Assembly: GCF_037975245.1 (NCBI RefSeq)
Contig: NC_092577.1
Coordinates: 2,379,501 to 2,443,500, forward strand
Source: Apostichopus japonicus
Taxonomy: Eukaryota > Echinodermata > Holothuroidea > Aspidochirotida > Stichopodidae
DNA length: 64,000 nucleotides
Direction of reading: 5' to 3'
The position numbers and the translations under genes are program-made. Positions 37,701-52,700 of this stretch are shown piece by piece (position 1 is the first letter of the stretch; each line of letters begins with the position of its first letter). The notes beneath the pieces were generated by a model that had not been told where the DNA came from, searched no databases, and worked only from the letters and a program-made list of their open reading frames with translations.

Positions 37701-40700
37701 AACCGGGAAAAACCTCAAATTATATCGAATTCCTAAAAACTCATGTGGAACTTGTGGAGGAGCACAGAATCTACAAGAAAATGGCATCTTATGGTAGGGG
37801 GTTGGGTTACATCCAAAGAACAGCTATGATCTATAACTTGTGAGTTTACCGATTAGACTATTATAAATAATTCAAATAAATAATATATTGGATGCTCAAA
37901 TCAACCAACTTTATATTCCTATCGAGATGCATAATTCCATTATCTAGAGAATGGACTTGTATCAAACTGTTGGTGCCTCCTAGGGCTATGGTTCGTCATA
38001 TTATACATGCCACATTAGTCCGCTCAGATCCAAATGATGATTCACATCCAAGAACGATCACTTCATGTCTGCGATAAATTGTACTCTGTTCACACTTCGC
38101 ACTAGGCACTGTACTATGCTTATATTGCTTATAGGCACTGTACTAAGTGACTGTTGTGACATCAACTAATTTGAGAATAAGTAACAATTGGAACAGTTAC
38201 TTGTGTTGTTGATACTCCTACCTCTTCAGTTAGCCTATACACAGGAAGTGCCCAGTATCACCTCACCTGTCCACCTCAAAGTGTTTAATCACTCATGCAT
38301 GAAGTTGTATAATATTTAATTGGACCATGTTTGCATCAAGGTAAACAGTTTGGTTGTGTGAATGGCTCCATAGGGCCATTGTGCGTTTAATACTTTAATC
38401 GGGCCCATGTGCCTTACAAAGTTTCAAAGCAGTTTCTATTGAGCCCCCTGGATTGAAGTTCACCTCAATAGACTGTTGCCTACTGTATTAATGGAATGGA
38501 ATGAACTGTCTGAGCACATAATATATTATTATATGGTTCCTTGTCCCTTTGAAGCTTTGGATGCCATGGTTCGCCACTTCGTTCTATCCTCCGCTGTTCA
38601 TGCCACATAATAGGCCTGAAGAATTTAGGAGGGGTGAATGTCCCAGTGTAGACCTACAGTATAATGGTTTGGGCAATAGGCAATGCATACTGCTAAAGAG
38701 ATCGTGACAGAATAACTATACATGTGCAATACGAAAAATACTCTTTTTTCCACAAAAAGTAGAATAAGAATGTGATAAAATAGCTCAAAATGAAGCTAAG
38801 AAACTCCCATATTCAATAAAATATGCCTGTCATGAAACAATATCGTGCCTACTGATGACCCTGCATTTTACGGACAATTAATACTAGTTTTCGAGACGGA
38901 GGCGGTTTTTAGCGGTATTTACCAGTTTTTCCCGGTTTTTACCTGGTTTTTACCGCTTAGTGGGAAAAACAGGTTTTTCCCGGGAAAATGCCAACCCTGT
39001 TACAATGACAACAAAATGACAAAACCCTTAAAATACGAATATGAAATTAAAATTAACGCAGCTTAAATATTTATATAAAAAATTATATAATACATAAAAA
39101 CCTATTGACTGTAGGCTTTGGGCAACCTCTAACCTTGGGTATTTTTCAGGTCATATCTTTGAGAGTGGACCAAAGATTAAGAATTCCCAGATCAAGCGAC
39201 CTCATAGAGTCAGGTTATATGACGACCACTTAAAAATAAATGACACAGATAAAGAGAGAGCTATTTAATTACTTTTCTCAAATCTGTCATTTAGTAGTTT
39301 ATTTTCATTTCAAATTAATTGTAATAAGTATTAATATATATATATTGCAATTATTTGACAACAGTTGAAGTCAAGCTTTTATAAATGATATAAATCATAA
39401 ATGTTAACATATGGACAATCAAACTGCACATACACACACACATATTGTACAATGCAGTTCAAACTCAATGGAAAGAAAGCCTATACCTAAGACTGCACAG
39501 TGATGCTATTTTCATCTTGTTAACCTACGTACGGTGGATGATGGATCTAGCATTTCATTCATAAATTCACTTCTTACGTTGACAGCCTTCCCCACAATCA
39601 CAGTCAAGATCACGTCACCATAGCAACACATCAGAAAGGCCAGGACGTGAAGCTGTACGCACAGTTTCATAACGTCGCAGTCGTAAACTGTCCTTTATAT
39701 ACGTACGGTGGAATTTGGGCATACCCAAAAATACAAAACTCCTTGACGTCAATGGGTGAAATCCGAATCGTTTTATTTCGGCCTTTTTACTTTTGTTCAT
39801 AATTAGCTCGCATCGTGTGATCTTGTGCAGGTGACAGCAGTGGTACCCGGAGTGCGAAGAGAGCCTAGAAAAGCTTCTGGATACAAAAAAAGGAAAATGA
39901 TTAGTATATTTTTGAGAAATCAAGTTAAATTGTTGTGCCCAAATTATGCAGTCATAATATGATAAAAGAGTCACGCCATAGTGACTGACGAGGTGTACAA
40001 TTTATGTGTGTACATGCATTAGCAGTAGCTTTAGGTATCATGTACTGTATACTGTAAATATTGCACTCTGTGTGTACAGGTTGTATGTATGTGGCATAGA
40101 TACCACACTGTAAGGACTAAGGTATCTATATACAGGCGCGTAGCCAAGGGGGGGCGAAGGGGGCAGCCGCCCCCCCTTGAGCATATTTTTTTTTAATGTT
40201 TTTAATGTTTTTATGATATCGCTAGTATTTTCAAAAGAGAAAATGCTAAAATGCAACTTACAAGGCCTGGGAAGTGCCATTTCCAGCGATCTGAGAGGCA
40301 TTTACAGCCAAAATTTTCTTGTACGCTTCGCGCCAACCATGGTGGCGCTCCGCTTAGATAGTTTGCAGTGCCGAATCTACAGTTTCGCCCCTCCCTTGGC
40401 AAATTCCTGGCTACGCGCCTGTCTATATAGATAATGTCAGATGAAAAGCTGAAATACAGTTTAAATTATTGGAAGAGGACAAATTATCCAAAAATCAATA
40501 TTGTTCTTGTATGCATTAGCAGTACCTTTAGGTATGATCATCTGTTTTACCTCCATGGTATGAATCATCGTATGATATACATTTATGTAATATTGTACTC
40601 TGTGTACATATGTTGTACATGTATGTGGTATATAGATACCACACTGCAAGAGCTAAGGTATTTATAGATGATGTCAGATGAAATACAGTTAAAATCATTG

Positions 40701-43700
40701 AAAGAGGACAAATGACTATATTAGCTGAAATTATCCAAAAATCAATATCGTTCTTTATGTGTATACATGCATGAGCAGTAGCTTTAGGTATGATGTATAA
40801 TATTGTACTCTGTGTACATATGTTGTACATTTATGTGGTATAGATACCACACTGCAACGGCTAAGGTATTTATAGATGATGTCAGATGAAATATAGTTTA
40901 AATCATTGAAAGAGGACAAATTACTAAATAAGTTGAAATTACCCAAACATCAATATATTGCTTGTTTTGTTCCAATATGGAGTTATACAAAGGTTTTATA
41001 TATTTGCATTCACAGTTTCAAACACACATATGACATCATTGAGCGAACAGCGCTGCAAGTTTTAATTTTTTTTCTTTCTTGATTTATTACTATGAACATG
41101 TTCATGTCATGTCAGAGAGATGAGTTCTACAAATGTTGAATCTAAAACAGTGAAGCTCTTTAAAATTACATTATAATGGCAACAATTGGTTTAAAAATAT
41201 TTACATTGTTCCTTGAAGTAAATTTATGAACAGAAAAATGAAGAGGACATTAAAGGTATTAGATAATATTCTTGTGGCTGCTAAGATATCAAAAGTTTAC
41301 AAAGCTCACAGACCTGAATTCACAACTAAGATATATATCTCCCAACTGGAGCAAAAATACAAAATAAGGTTCTTAGCTGTTTGGGGTAGAAAATTATATT
41401 TTGCTACACTTACATAGATACGTGTAAATTTGATATCATTCTGAAGCGTTTGTATGATGTATTAATCATGATTTACTAAATGGTAACTGTAAGAATAGTT
41501 TCTAAATTATACTGGTAGTCTGTCTGCAGTTTTATATATGACAGTGTGGTGTAGTATTTCAATAAAACACCTAAAACAGAATATATAATTAGTAAGGAAT
41601 CTGAAGAAATAAAAAATCACTATAGCAACACAAATCAGTGTTCAATATTCTCAAATCGTGCTAAAAGACATTGACAGCCATAAAACTACTATATGTATGT
41701 GTTGACACAGATAATGGTTAAAATTATGCCCTCTGTTATATGTAAATAGCATGTATGATGGTGAGAGGAATACTGTACTTGTCGCGTATGCAGTTAGTTA
41801 TATGTCAGTACTGTTAAACTATAATTACACTGTATATTTTGCAGGCGTCAAGTACATAGTGAATGGAACTGGTGCAAAGTTGCTTTTTTTGTCCTTTTTT
41901 TTTTATCTATTTTTTTTTTCTAGTCTGTACTGTACATGGTGTGACCTACGTATGACACTGTCCTTTAGTTCAGTCAATATTAAATACTGCAGTAAAAGCT
42001 GTGTGTACGTACAAGTGAGTATGTACATGTCCATATACAGTATTATATATGGTGATTAGTATTGACTTTATAGAGAGACAGCTGTTTCTGTACAGGTTAC
42101 TATCATTACTCACTCAATATAACCTATGAATGAATGACAAACTTAACAAAGTAAGGTAAAACACAGCAGCAGTGAGCAGTGGTGGCTACAGTACAATGAG
42201 TATTAAAGAGGTTTGGATTGTAAGCACATTGGGCACTCCGACTCGAAATCAATAGATGGATGTATTACCTTTAATGCACATGTCGTAAACAGTGGATTCA
42301 GTCCCTCTGTTGTTAACACAGTAGTACAGTTAGTGTGTGAACTAATACATGAGCACTATAATACAAAAAGTGCATACAGTAGCATATTGGCCATTAAAAT
42401 TGAAATGTGCAGGTCATTATTCCTGAGTGTTCAAAGTTTGTGTATAGTCATGTAGCAGGTTTGAAAAGCAGATGAATTTTTTGTCTCATTATAATAAAAT
42501 ACTATGGTTTTTCTGTTTTTTTTTCTCTTTTTATTTTAAGGAATAAAACTGCCATATGTCTTTGAAATTCAGAGCTGCCTTTAAAACTGCACTATCATGC
42601 AGGTACATACAAAATTTGTACAGTAAAATATTCCCTGTAAGCCGTTTCTCATTCTACCACAGGAAATGCAATTTTAGAGGCAGTTCTTTTGTGAAGAATG
42701 TCATCTTTTGTAATCTATAACGTAATTGGTAGCCTTGGAATCATAAGTTTCAGTACTATGTACACACATATACAGTATACTGTAGGTACTGAATGGCAGA
42801 CCAGGAGTAGAACCAATTTTATGATGAGAAGAGGGCGGGGAAGGGGCATTGGGGTAGGGGAGGAGGATGGAGAGAGAGCTAGGGGCATCAAGAAGGTCCT
42901 CGATGAGGTTTGACATGAAACATCGATGGAATCATAGGTTTCAGTTCTATGTACGCACACATACAGTATATACTGTAGTTACTGAATGGCCGACCAGGAC
43001 TTATATAACCAGTCATATGATGAGAAGAGGACGGGGAAGGGAAGGGGCATTGGGGTAGGGGAGGAGGATGGAGAGAGAGCTAGGGGCATCAAGAAGGTCC
43101 TCGATGAGGTTTGACATCAAACATCGATGGAATCATAAATTTCAGTACTATGTACACACACATACAGCATACTGTAGTTACTGAGTGGCAGAACAGGAGT
43201 ATAACCAATCATGTGATGAGAAGAGGGCGGGCAAGGGGCATTGGGGTAGGGGAGGAGGATGGAGAGAGAGCTAGGGGCATCAAGAAGGTCCTCGATGAGG
43301 TTTGACATCAAACATCGATAGCACAAGGTATGGGTGTGAGTAGACAGTCCTTGAGTTTGCCTGATCCAGTAAATTTATTCAAATAAATATTTGAGCTATT
43401 CTTTCGCATATTTTACTTGAGTTAAGAATATCATAGGACTAAAAGGACCTTGGAATAATAATTATAAACTTATATCAAGATATTTAATTGGTATGAAGGG
43501 AATGTTTTGATTTTGTTGCAGGTACTGTCATTGATGTATGTCAGTACTGGGAACATTGCAAATAATGTGACAATTGCCTCTGATTCCATTTATGTAAGTG
43601 CATAATGCTTATATGGTACACACTGTTGGATTGATCAGAATTCATATATTATGCCCGCTGTTCGAGAAGTACCCGTTCATTATCAATGCAGATGTATAGC

Positions 43701-46700
43701 CTTGCAGCACATTCCCTTTGCCAAGTATTTTATTCTTTTTTTCCCCGCCATAGTCTGGTGGATGAGGCTAAGACCAGCTGTCTTCATTTCCTGCTTCTTG
43801 TCCGTATGTATGGCAAGCATGACAAAGTCTGCCCGAGCTACTTGGATGAGAAAGCAAGGACTTTATTTAATTATAACTACATGTCTCAACATTTTGATTT
43901 ACTTCGCTCCTCTCTTACCTGTCTCTCACTCCACATCTGCACTTTCTCATCTACCAGTAACTGTTGGGGAGTCATACTGTACATGGTGCTTTAGAAATAA
44001 TATCAAGAACCGTACTTATGGACTGATAACACAGAGTTATAATTAAGAGACAGAGCTGGTTCTGTACATATCTCAACATTGTGATTTACGTCGCTCCTCT
44101 CTTAGCCGTCGCCCACTTCACATCTGCATTTTCCTATCTACCAGTTAGTTTTGGGGAGTCATACTGTACGGTGCTTTAGAATTAATATCAAGTACCGTAC
44201 TTATGAACTGATACACAGAGTTATAATTAAGAAACGGAGCTGGTTCTGTACATATCTCAACATTGTGATTTACTTCGCTCCTCAGCTCTTACCTGTCTCC
44301 CACTCCACATCGGCACTCTCTCATCTACTGTACCAGTTAGTTTTGGGGAGTCATACTGTACGGTGCTTTAGAAATAATATCAAGTACCAGATACTTATGG
44401 ACTGATACACAGAGTTATAATTAAGAAACGGAGCTGGTTCTGTACATATCTCAACATTGTGATTTACTTCGCTCCTCAGCTTTTACCTGTCTCCCACTCC
44501 ACATCGGCACTCTCTCATCTACTGTACCAGTTAGTTTTGGGGAGTCATACTGTACAGTGCTTTAGAAATAATATCAAGTACCGTATACTTATGGACTGAT
44601 AACACAGAGTAATAATTAAGAGACGGAGCTGGTTCTGTACATATCTCAACATTTGTGATTTACATCGCTCCTCAGCTCTTAGCCGTCTCCCACTTCACAT
44701 CTGCACCTTCTCATCTTCCAGTAAGTTTTGGGGAGTCATACTGTACAGTGCTTTAGAATGGGATATTACTTATGGAGTTTTAATTAAGAGACAGCTGGTT
44801 CTGTGTACAGTGATGCTTAATATTCTCTTTACCAAAGAACTTCACAAAAGTTGATATTTTGTATTCCTCTCTTTATCAACAAAATTATATAAGTGTCGAT
44901 CCCATTGATAGCCTGTCAAATTATTTTTCAAGCAAAACGTCAACACTTATTGAGCAACTGCCGTCCCCCCCCCCCCAAAAAAAAAGTTACAGTAAAAGAA
45001 AGTTAATAACTTAAACTGGTAAATGTTTTAAGAGATATGTATGATCTGGTTACAATAAAATAATATCGTAAACCTGAGATGATGATTATAACCCAAAATT
45101 ATCCAGGTACATGTGTTGAATGCTTTGTTAAGTGTACAGTAACCAGCTTATGGCAAACATTGATAAATGTCTAGATACGTTAAGTGGCTGTATGCAATGG
45201 CAAACATTTATCAATGTCTATATGCCTTAAGTGGCTGTATGCATCCTGTACTGCAGATACAGTCAGTGATACAGACTACATTACTTTTACAAAACAGGAA
45301 TTAACATAATTACTTTTTGTTAAAACCGATGAAATGTAGCCTCCAACCTATCACAACAACATTTTACAGTACAGTCACCCTGTCTGTGTCCAGACTTCAT
45401 AGCTGAGGATATATATGCTCTGCAGATGCATACAGTAGTCCATACAAAGGAAAATACAACACGTCTACAGTGATAAATTATGCGCACATTTACGTACCAC
45501 TATGCAGTTAAATGGTACATGTTGTGTGTACGAAGCCTTTCTGCCTCGTCTGGAGATATGAATGCTAATATCCCCTCTGTAATGACAGGTATATACAGTA
45601 GACCACAGTACACAACATGAGACCATTAATTGTGTGAGCTGTTGTTTTCCTAGCTGAGGAATAACTAGCTTTGCAGATGCTAATCCATCTTACATCTATA
45701 TAGAATCATCCACACATGTGCAGCAACCATATTGCCAACATTTGTAATCTCTTTGCAGTTTGTCCCGAACGAAAAAATCTTAATTAAATTCTGGCAGATC
45801 GGGAGATGCTCATCCCTAGATACGTAGGAGTTTGTCACGGCCAATACAGTCGTATTAGGACAGAAATCTAGGGAAGGGACAAAACGAGGAGTTTCGATTG
45901 ATTTGTATTCTCCGAGTGTAAGGATGACGGGAGGCTATTAGCTTAAAAGGAAAATTAAATTTAGATGCGCTGAAGGGAATGTGGACTTTTGGCTACTTTG
46001 TATTAAAACATTTTGAGGAATGGCTTGGAGATAACTGACAGGTTGGGACAAATATGACCGTGTGGGTATAGTGCAATATATATACAATGATGAGAATGAC
46101 AATCAATGTATGGAAGGCCAAAAGGGCAAAATTAGTTAACACATCCTGATTGGTAGCAAAAACCACGTGAAATTTGTTAACAACGTGATTTGTATAGCAA
46201 CAACCATGTAAATATCGTTAACAATGCAATTCATTGCAACGACGCCCTTCAGAAAGTTGTTGGAGGTGTTGGCCTACAATGGATATGATCTACACATGTT
46301 CTTATCAAAAGGTTTGGTGGTTAACTTGCCATCCTTGGAATGGTATTAAGATATCAGTGTACCTGAAATTGGTTACAAATCTGGTGATTCAATTAATACA
46401 GGGATACATACTGAATTTACAGTCAGTTACATACCAGGCCTACTGTTTATAGATCTGGCTTTAGATGTTAATCTGGTGATTCAATTAATACAGGGATACG
46501 TACTGAATTTACAGTCAGTTACATACCAGGCCTACTGTTTATAGATCTGGCTTTAGATGTTAATCTGGTGATTCAATTAATACAGGGATACGTACTGAAT
46601 TTACAGTCAGTTACATACCAGGCCTACTGTTTATAGATATGGCTTTAGATGTTAATCTGGTGATTCAATTAATACAGGGATACGTACTGAATTTACAGTC

Positions 46701-49700
46701 AGTTACATACCAGGCCTACTGTTTATAGATCTATGGCTTCAGATGTTAATTTTCGCTGTATACACTGTCAGTGATTTAATAACATTAGATGAAACTGGTC
46801 TGAATTTTTCCAGCCAATAAACAGTATTTATAGTAATGGTGAAACTGAAAAGTACATTGCTTTAATAACAGGAGTGTACTACTACAAGCTGTAGCAACCA
46901 ATATATGTCCATGGAAACTCTATGTTGCAGAACTATGAATATTGAAACAGTTAAGTTTGTTTAATATAAGACCTGTACTGTACTGTAGAACTTAGCAGTT
47001 AATATTCACAGTATAGCCAGAAATCAGATGCACAGTATAGCCAGAAATCAGATGCACAGTATAGCCAGAAATCAGATGCACAGTATAGCATCTGTACTAC
47101 TACTATATGACTAGGCACAGTATGACTATAGTATGACTATTAGTATGAATAGGTACAGTATGACTGTAGTATGACTACAGTATGACTACAGTCTGACTGT
47201 AGTATGACTACAGTCTGACTACAGTAGGTACTGTATGACTATGGTATGACTGCAGTATGACTACAGTATAACTACAGTGTGACTACAGTAGATACTGTAT
47301 GACTATGGTATAACTGCATTATGACTAGAGGTACAGTGACTGTAGTGTGGCTATTGTATTACTATGTACAGTATGACTGTACTTTGACTACAGTATGACT
47401 ACAGTTTGACTAGATACTGTATGACTATATAGTATGACTGCAGTATGAATAGTTACAGTATGGCTGTAGTGTGGCTATAGTATTACTATGCACAGTATGA
47501 CTGTACTATTCTACAGTACGACTACAGTTTGACTACATTACAACTAGGTATAGTATGACTACATTATGACTATAGTGTGTCTATAGTGTTACTATGTACA
47601 GTATGACTGTACTATTCTACAGTACGACTACAGTTTGACTACATTACAACTAGGTATAGTATGACTACATTATGACTATAGTGTGTCTATAGTGTTACTA
47701 TGTACAGTATGACTGTACTATTCTACAGTACGACTACAGTTTGACTACATTACAACTAGGTATAATATGACTACATTATGACTATAGTGTGTCTATAGTG
47801 TTACTATGTACAGTGTGACTGTACTATTCTACAGTACGACTACAGTTTGACTACATTACAACTAGGTATAGTATGACTACATTATGACTATAGTGTGTCT
47901 ATAGTGTTACTATGTACAGTGTGACTGTACTATTCTACAGTACGACTACAGTTTGACTACATACAACTAGGTATAGTATGACTACATTATGACTATAGTG
48001 TGGCTATAGTGTTACTATGTACAGTATGACTGTACTATTCTACAGTACGACTACAGTTTGACTACATACAACTAGGTATAGTATGACTACATTATGACTA
48101 TAGTGTGGCTATAGTGTTACTATGTACAGTATGACTGTACTATTCTACAGTACGACTACAGTTTGACTACATTACAACTAGGTATAGTATGACTACATTA
48201 TGACTATAGTGTGGCTATATTATTACTATGTACAGTATTATATAATACTGTACATAGTAATATGTACTGAATCACTGAGTTATTTTACTCAATATCAATA
48301 CTAGATCTATTGTACATCAAAAATAATAAATTTATGGATTTTCCTGATGGGATAGATGCAATTTAGTAGACCTGTTTCACTTCAAAGACTGGGTAGGATA
48401 TCATATTACATGCTGGCATAGTTGTTGTACAGTGATCTGTACACTGCAGTTACCAATGATGTACTGTGCACATATATTTAATTATCCTAGATGTTCATAC
48501 CATTAAATGTAAACTTTCCTGTACTATTCTATTCGCACTATAGGTCATATCACTATACTGTAGATGTCATGATGTTAATATCATCATTGGAAAACAAATC
48601 ACTCCGTGATACATGTATGTACTGCTGCATGTTTCTTAATACTGTACAGAGATTCACTCATAAATATATATATATGCATTTGAAAATTCGCCCTTTAACA
48701 CCATTGCCATAACAGTTTACCTGCCTCGGGCATTTTAATAGGCCTGCGTAGATCGCGGGGAAATTGATTTTGTAACACACAGGCTAATGTTCCAGACTAA
48801 TCACCTAATTGAAAGACTGTGTAAAAGTGGGCAGTGGCAAATAATGAATGGCACTCTTACTAAAGGGCGGATTTTGAAATGGGTACTTTTCCAGCCTGTT
48901 TAAAATTTACCTTAAATACCTCCCCCCCAATCCCCCAACCCTTGGTTGATGTTCTGTTACCCTTCATTTTTCCATCTTTTTTCTTTCGTAGGCGCAATCC
49001 CAGCATCAGCCGTGGTGGAAGGCCAATTTCTTCATCAGGGAGCCAGTTCTGTTTGGAACCTGGGACGGTGTTTTCACATCTTGTATGATTAACATCTTTG
49101 GTGTGGTGATTTTTTTACGAACCGGCTGGATGGTGGTAAGTTGTCTAGGAGGGTTAAAACATGCTCTTATCTTCTTTAACTGCGTAGCCCCTTTACTAAT
49201 CTCCAAGTGGATCGTATCACTCCAATGCATGCAACCTACTTTACAAGCAATGGCGGGCCTGATACCCTTATCAGGCCAACAGCGCATATATTTCAACTTA
49301 ACATATATTGCCCTCTGATAAAGGTTGGCAATATGATATGTAATTGTATGCAATTGTAACTACTGAAATGACCGTAATAGTGCATGGAACGTGATCGACG
49401 CATTCAAGCGGCTCAAGTGCGAGGATTTGTTAAAGCCATTGCAGACTTGCCCCAAACTGCGTGCCGCGTTGTGAAAAAGTTAACTTCCATTGCTTGCAAG
49501 TGAAGTTATCTTCTTGTCGCTACAAAATGCAGACAGTATTGAAATGTGATACCTGGTTATCTTTTATCTAGACCTGAGATGTCCATCAATGCTATGTATA
49601 TACCGTGTTGTGGGTATTAACCGTAGCTGTATGTATTGACTGTACACTAGTGTCTAATTACCGACGGTAGCAAGCTGTGTGTGTATTTTCTGGGATTGAT

Positions 49701-52700
49701 GGTTGTGTCTAACACTTCTGTTACACCTCATTGGAAAAATAGGTCAGATTACCGGCAGGAGACGTTTCTTTTTGCGTGAGTCTTCACATCCTTTAAGGAT
49801 TGCGATCAGCATGTTCTTCATTCGTACACTACAGTATTGAAAGAACACAAATCGATACATAACACAACATGCTGTACCAGAGTCTTATCAGGATGTGTTT
49901 ACATGATATTCAATATAAATACTTTAATAGAGAAACATAGGCGTAGGAGGTGGGGGGGGGGTGCTGCAGCCCCCCAACCCAAAATTTTTGTGAAAATTCA
50001 GGCCATATGCTGAGAATTTTTCGGGCACCTACTGAAAGAAAAATAATTCGCTATGTGTTTTTCAATGGTTAAACTGATATTATTATGATCATGATTATTG
50101 TAACAACTTTCCCAATAATTATAAGCAATAAGGAAGGGTAATAACACGGCAAATGATTGTATGTTATTGGCAGGCGATGTAATAACCGACACATGCCAAT
50201 ATGATATGCACATTAACATGTTGAAAAAATTTGGTTATATTTTTCGGACATGTCGTTACTGCCCCCCCCCCCCCCAAATCAACTTGGGCTCCTACACCTA
50301 TGTAGAGAAATACCAACAAAGACAGAAACAATAGGCATTATAACACTATGAGGGCTTCATTACAGGGTATTAGTGTTTTGTAGGTATGTGCTTTGCAACT
50401 TTAATATGACAGAGCTTAATATTACATGAAAGTCTCCCAATAGAAACTGGTCCAATATCCCTCAAGATTGATCAATTCTGGGGGTACAAGGCAGTATACA
50501 GTACAGTGCATTACAGTCATATATGAACGTTATAATATGAGCTTGCATATCGTGTCGATACTCCGTTTGTGTAGCAAAACTTACCGGCTTTCCAATTTGA
50601 AATTAAACCCATTAAAATGTCAAATGAAAGTTAACTATACAAAATTTACAATTTAAACAAAGAAATCAAGACTATAACCATCATTAATTTACAGAAAATT
50701 CAAGCTCAAAGTCTGCAATGATTCACGATGCTATAACGTGCTATCAATCATGAATCATACATGACAGAAAATACCCACACACTGATTGGTCAATTTGAAG
50801 AAAAGGTTAAATTGAAATTTTGAGAACAGGTGACGAAATTTTCGGAACATACCGTAGATTTATATCTAAAGCCTAATGCCTTAGGACTATAGAGTAAGTC
50901 TAGTCTATCCTTGCATTAGCCATGATTGATGTGTTTCAAGAAGGTCTAATACAATTAAATACACCAAGTAATGTTACGCGTTACTAGTCGTTAGTAATAC
51001 ACTAATAGTAGGTACAGCCTTCAAATAATGTACAGTCTATGCTAGCTCGTTTGTGTAATCAAAAGCTTCGATATATGCATAATGAATATCAATTTATGTA
51101 TATAAACTGAGCGAAACAGGCAGTTTGTTATTGTCTGACATCACATGAAAGAGGATTTGATTAGTTGATTTTAAAATATGAATAAGAAAGGTGTGATGTG
51201 CATGCATAATTGTTTGGGCCAACAAAATTAAATTGTAAATTTTTATGAAAATGTAAATTACTCATTTAGGGTTCACGGAGTAAAAACTTCTATCACAGCA
51301 ATCTCTCTTTCATCAATTGCAAGTTGCTTATATGCAGATGAACGTAAGTGACAATGGAATGCAATATGGACCTTTAATCAAGCAGACATCCACAGATAAG
51401 AGATAGGACAGGAAATGTATTGGGAAAGATTTACCTTATGTATTGTTGGACATGATCTGATGTTGGCAAACTAACCAATAATGTCATTATACTGTATACG
51501 TCAATAGGTTATATGCTAAAAGGGGCCCAACCATCGCCTGGCCCTGTTCCCCCCCCCCCATCCCACAAGATAACTCTGGCCCTGAATGGTATTACAGGTT
51601 AGCACTGTATATACAGGTCTGTAAGGCTGTATTACGGTCCACTTGTGGGTCACACCTTACCATCTCTTCCTTCTGATAGCCAAAAATGTCTTGCTGGTGT
51701 TAGACTTTCTGATGTCTGTTTGTTTGTTGTTACCCTAATTGAACTAGCTGTTTTTCATTCGTTCTGTATCAAGCACTGATTATTAAAGCCTTCTTTTGTT
51801 CTGATTTTTCCAAGCTTTTTAGTCGCAAGTAGTTTTTCTTTTTTTCTGTTAGCTTAATTGTGAACCATTTTTGCTATAATTCTAGCATAGGTTTAGTACA
51901 AGACTGCTGAGTTGCATGCAGTGCAACCAGCTGTTTTTAATTGTAATGACTTTGAGTATTTAGACTAGAGTGCAATGCTTAAAATAATAAAAGCATTTCA
52001 AACATGGATAGACTAGACTAGACTATACTGTACTTAATGAATGAATAAATAGAGCAGCTGTGAACACTTTAACAATTAGTAATTTACTAGTCAGCAAACA
52101 AGACTACAGTATACTTGTTTCATTCAACAATGTGTATGTACAGATAAGTGCTGACATTATGGCTGTGTTCGTGGTGAATACCCGTTGCCATGGTAACAGA
52201 GTTGGAATCCATCTGATTAACATTACTATTTGCACACATAATGCATAATGTAACCAGGATTTTGAGTAGAGATGTGGGGATGGATGCAAAGGTGGGATAA
52301 GGGGAGGAAGAATAATAAGGGGGAGAAGTGGGGGGCATGCTATAAGAACAAAGAGGGATATATGTGAAGCTTTGTTGTGTTTGGTTTTTGTTCTCATTCT
52401 TTTTGGATTCATTAGAGTGGGTATCAAAGCTGCATTTTGGATTGTAGCTTGTGCCTCCCTTGAGACCAAACCCACAGATTATTCATACATACATTGGCTA
52501 ACTCTCATGAATTCTAACTATTGGTGCCATGTCAAGATAAACTGTAGCAGCTCTCTACAAAATCCCCTACGGGTAGAAAGACTGCCAGAGATTTCACAAT
52601 ATCTCTGTAGAAGACCAGCAGTGTCTATCGTGTGAAAGGTTCTGCACGGCACAAGAAATATTACATCCTACGCCTAGCCTGGCTGCAGGCTGCTGCAGCG

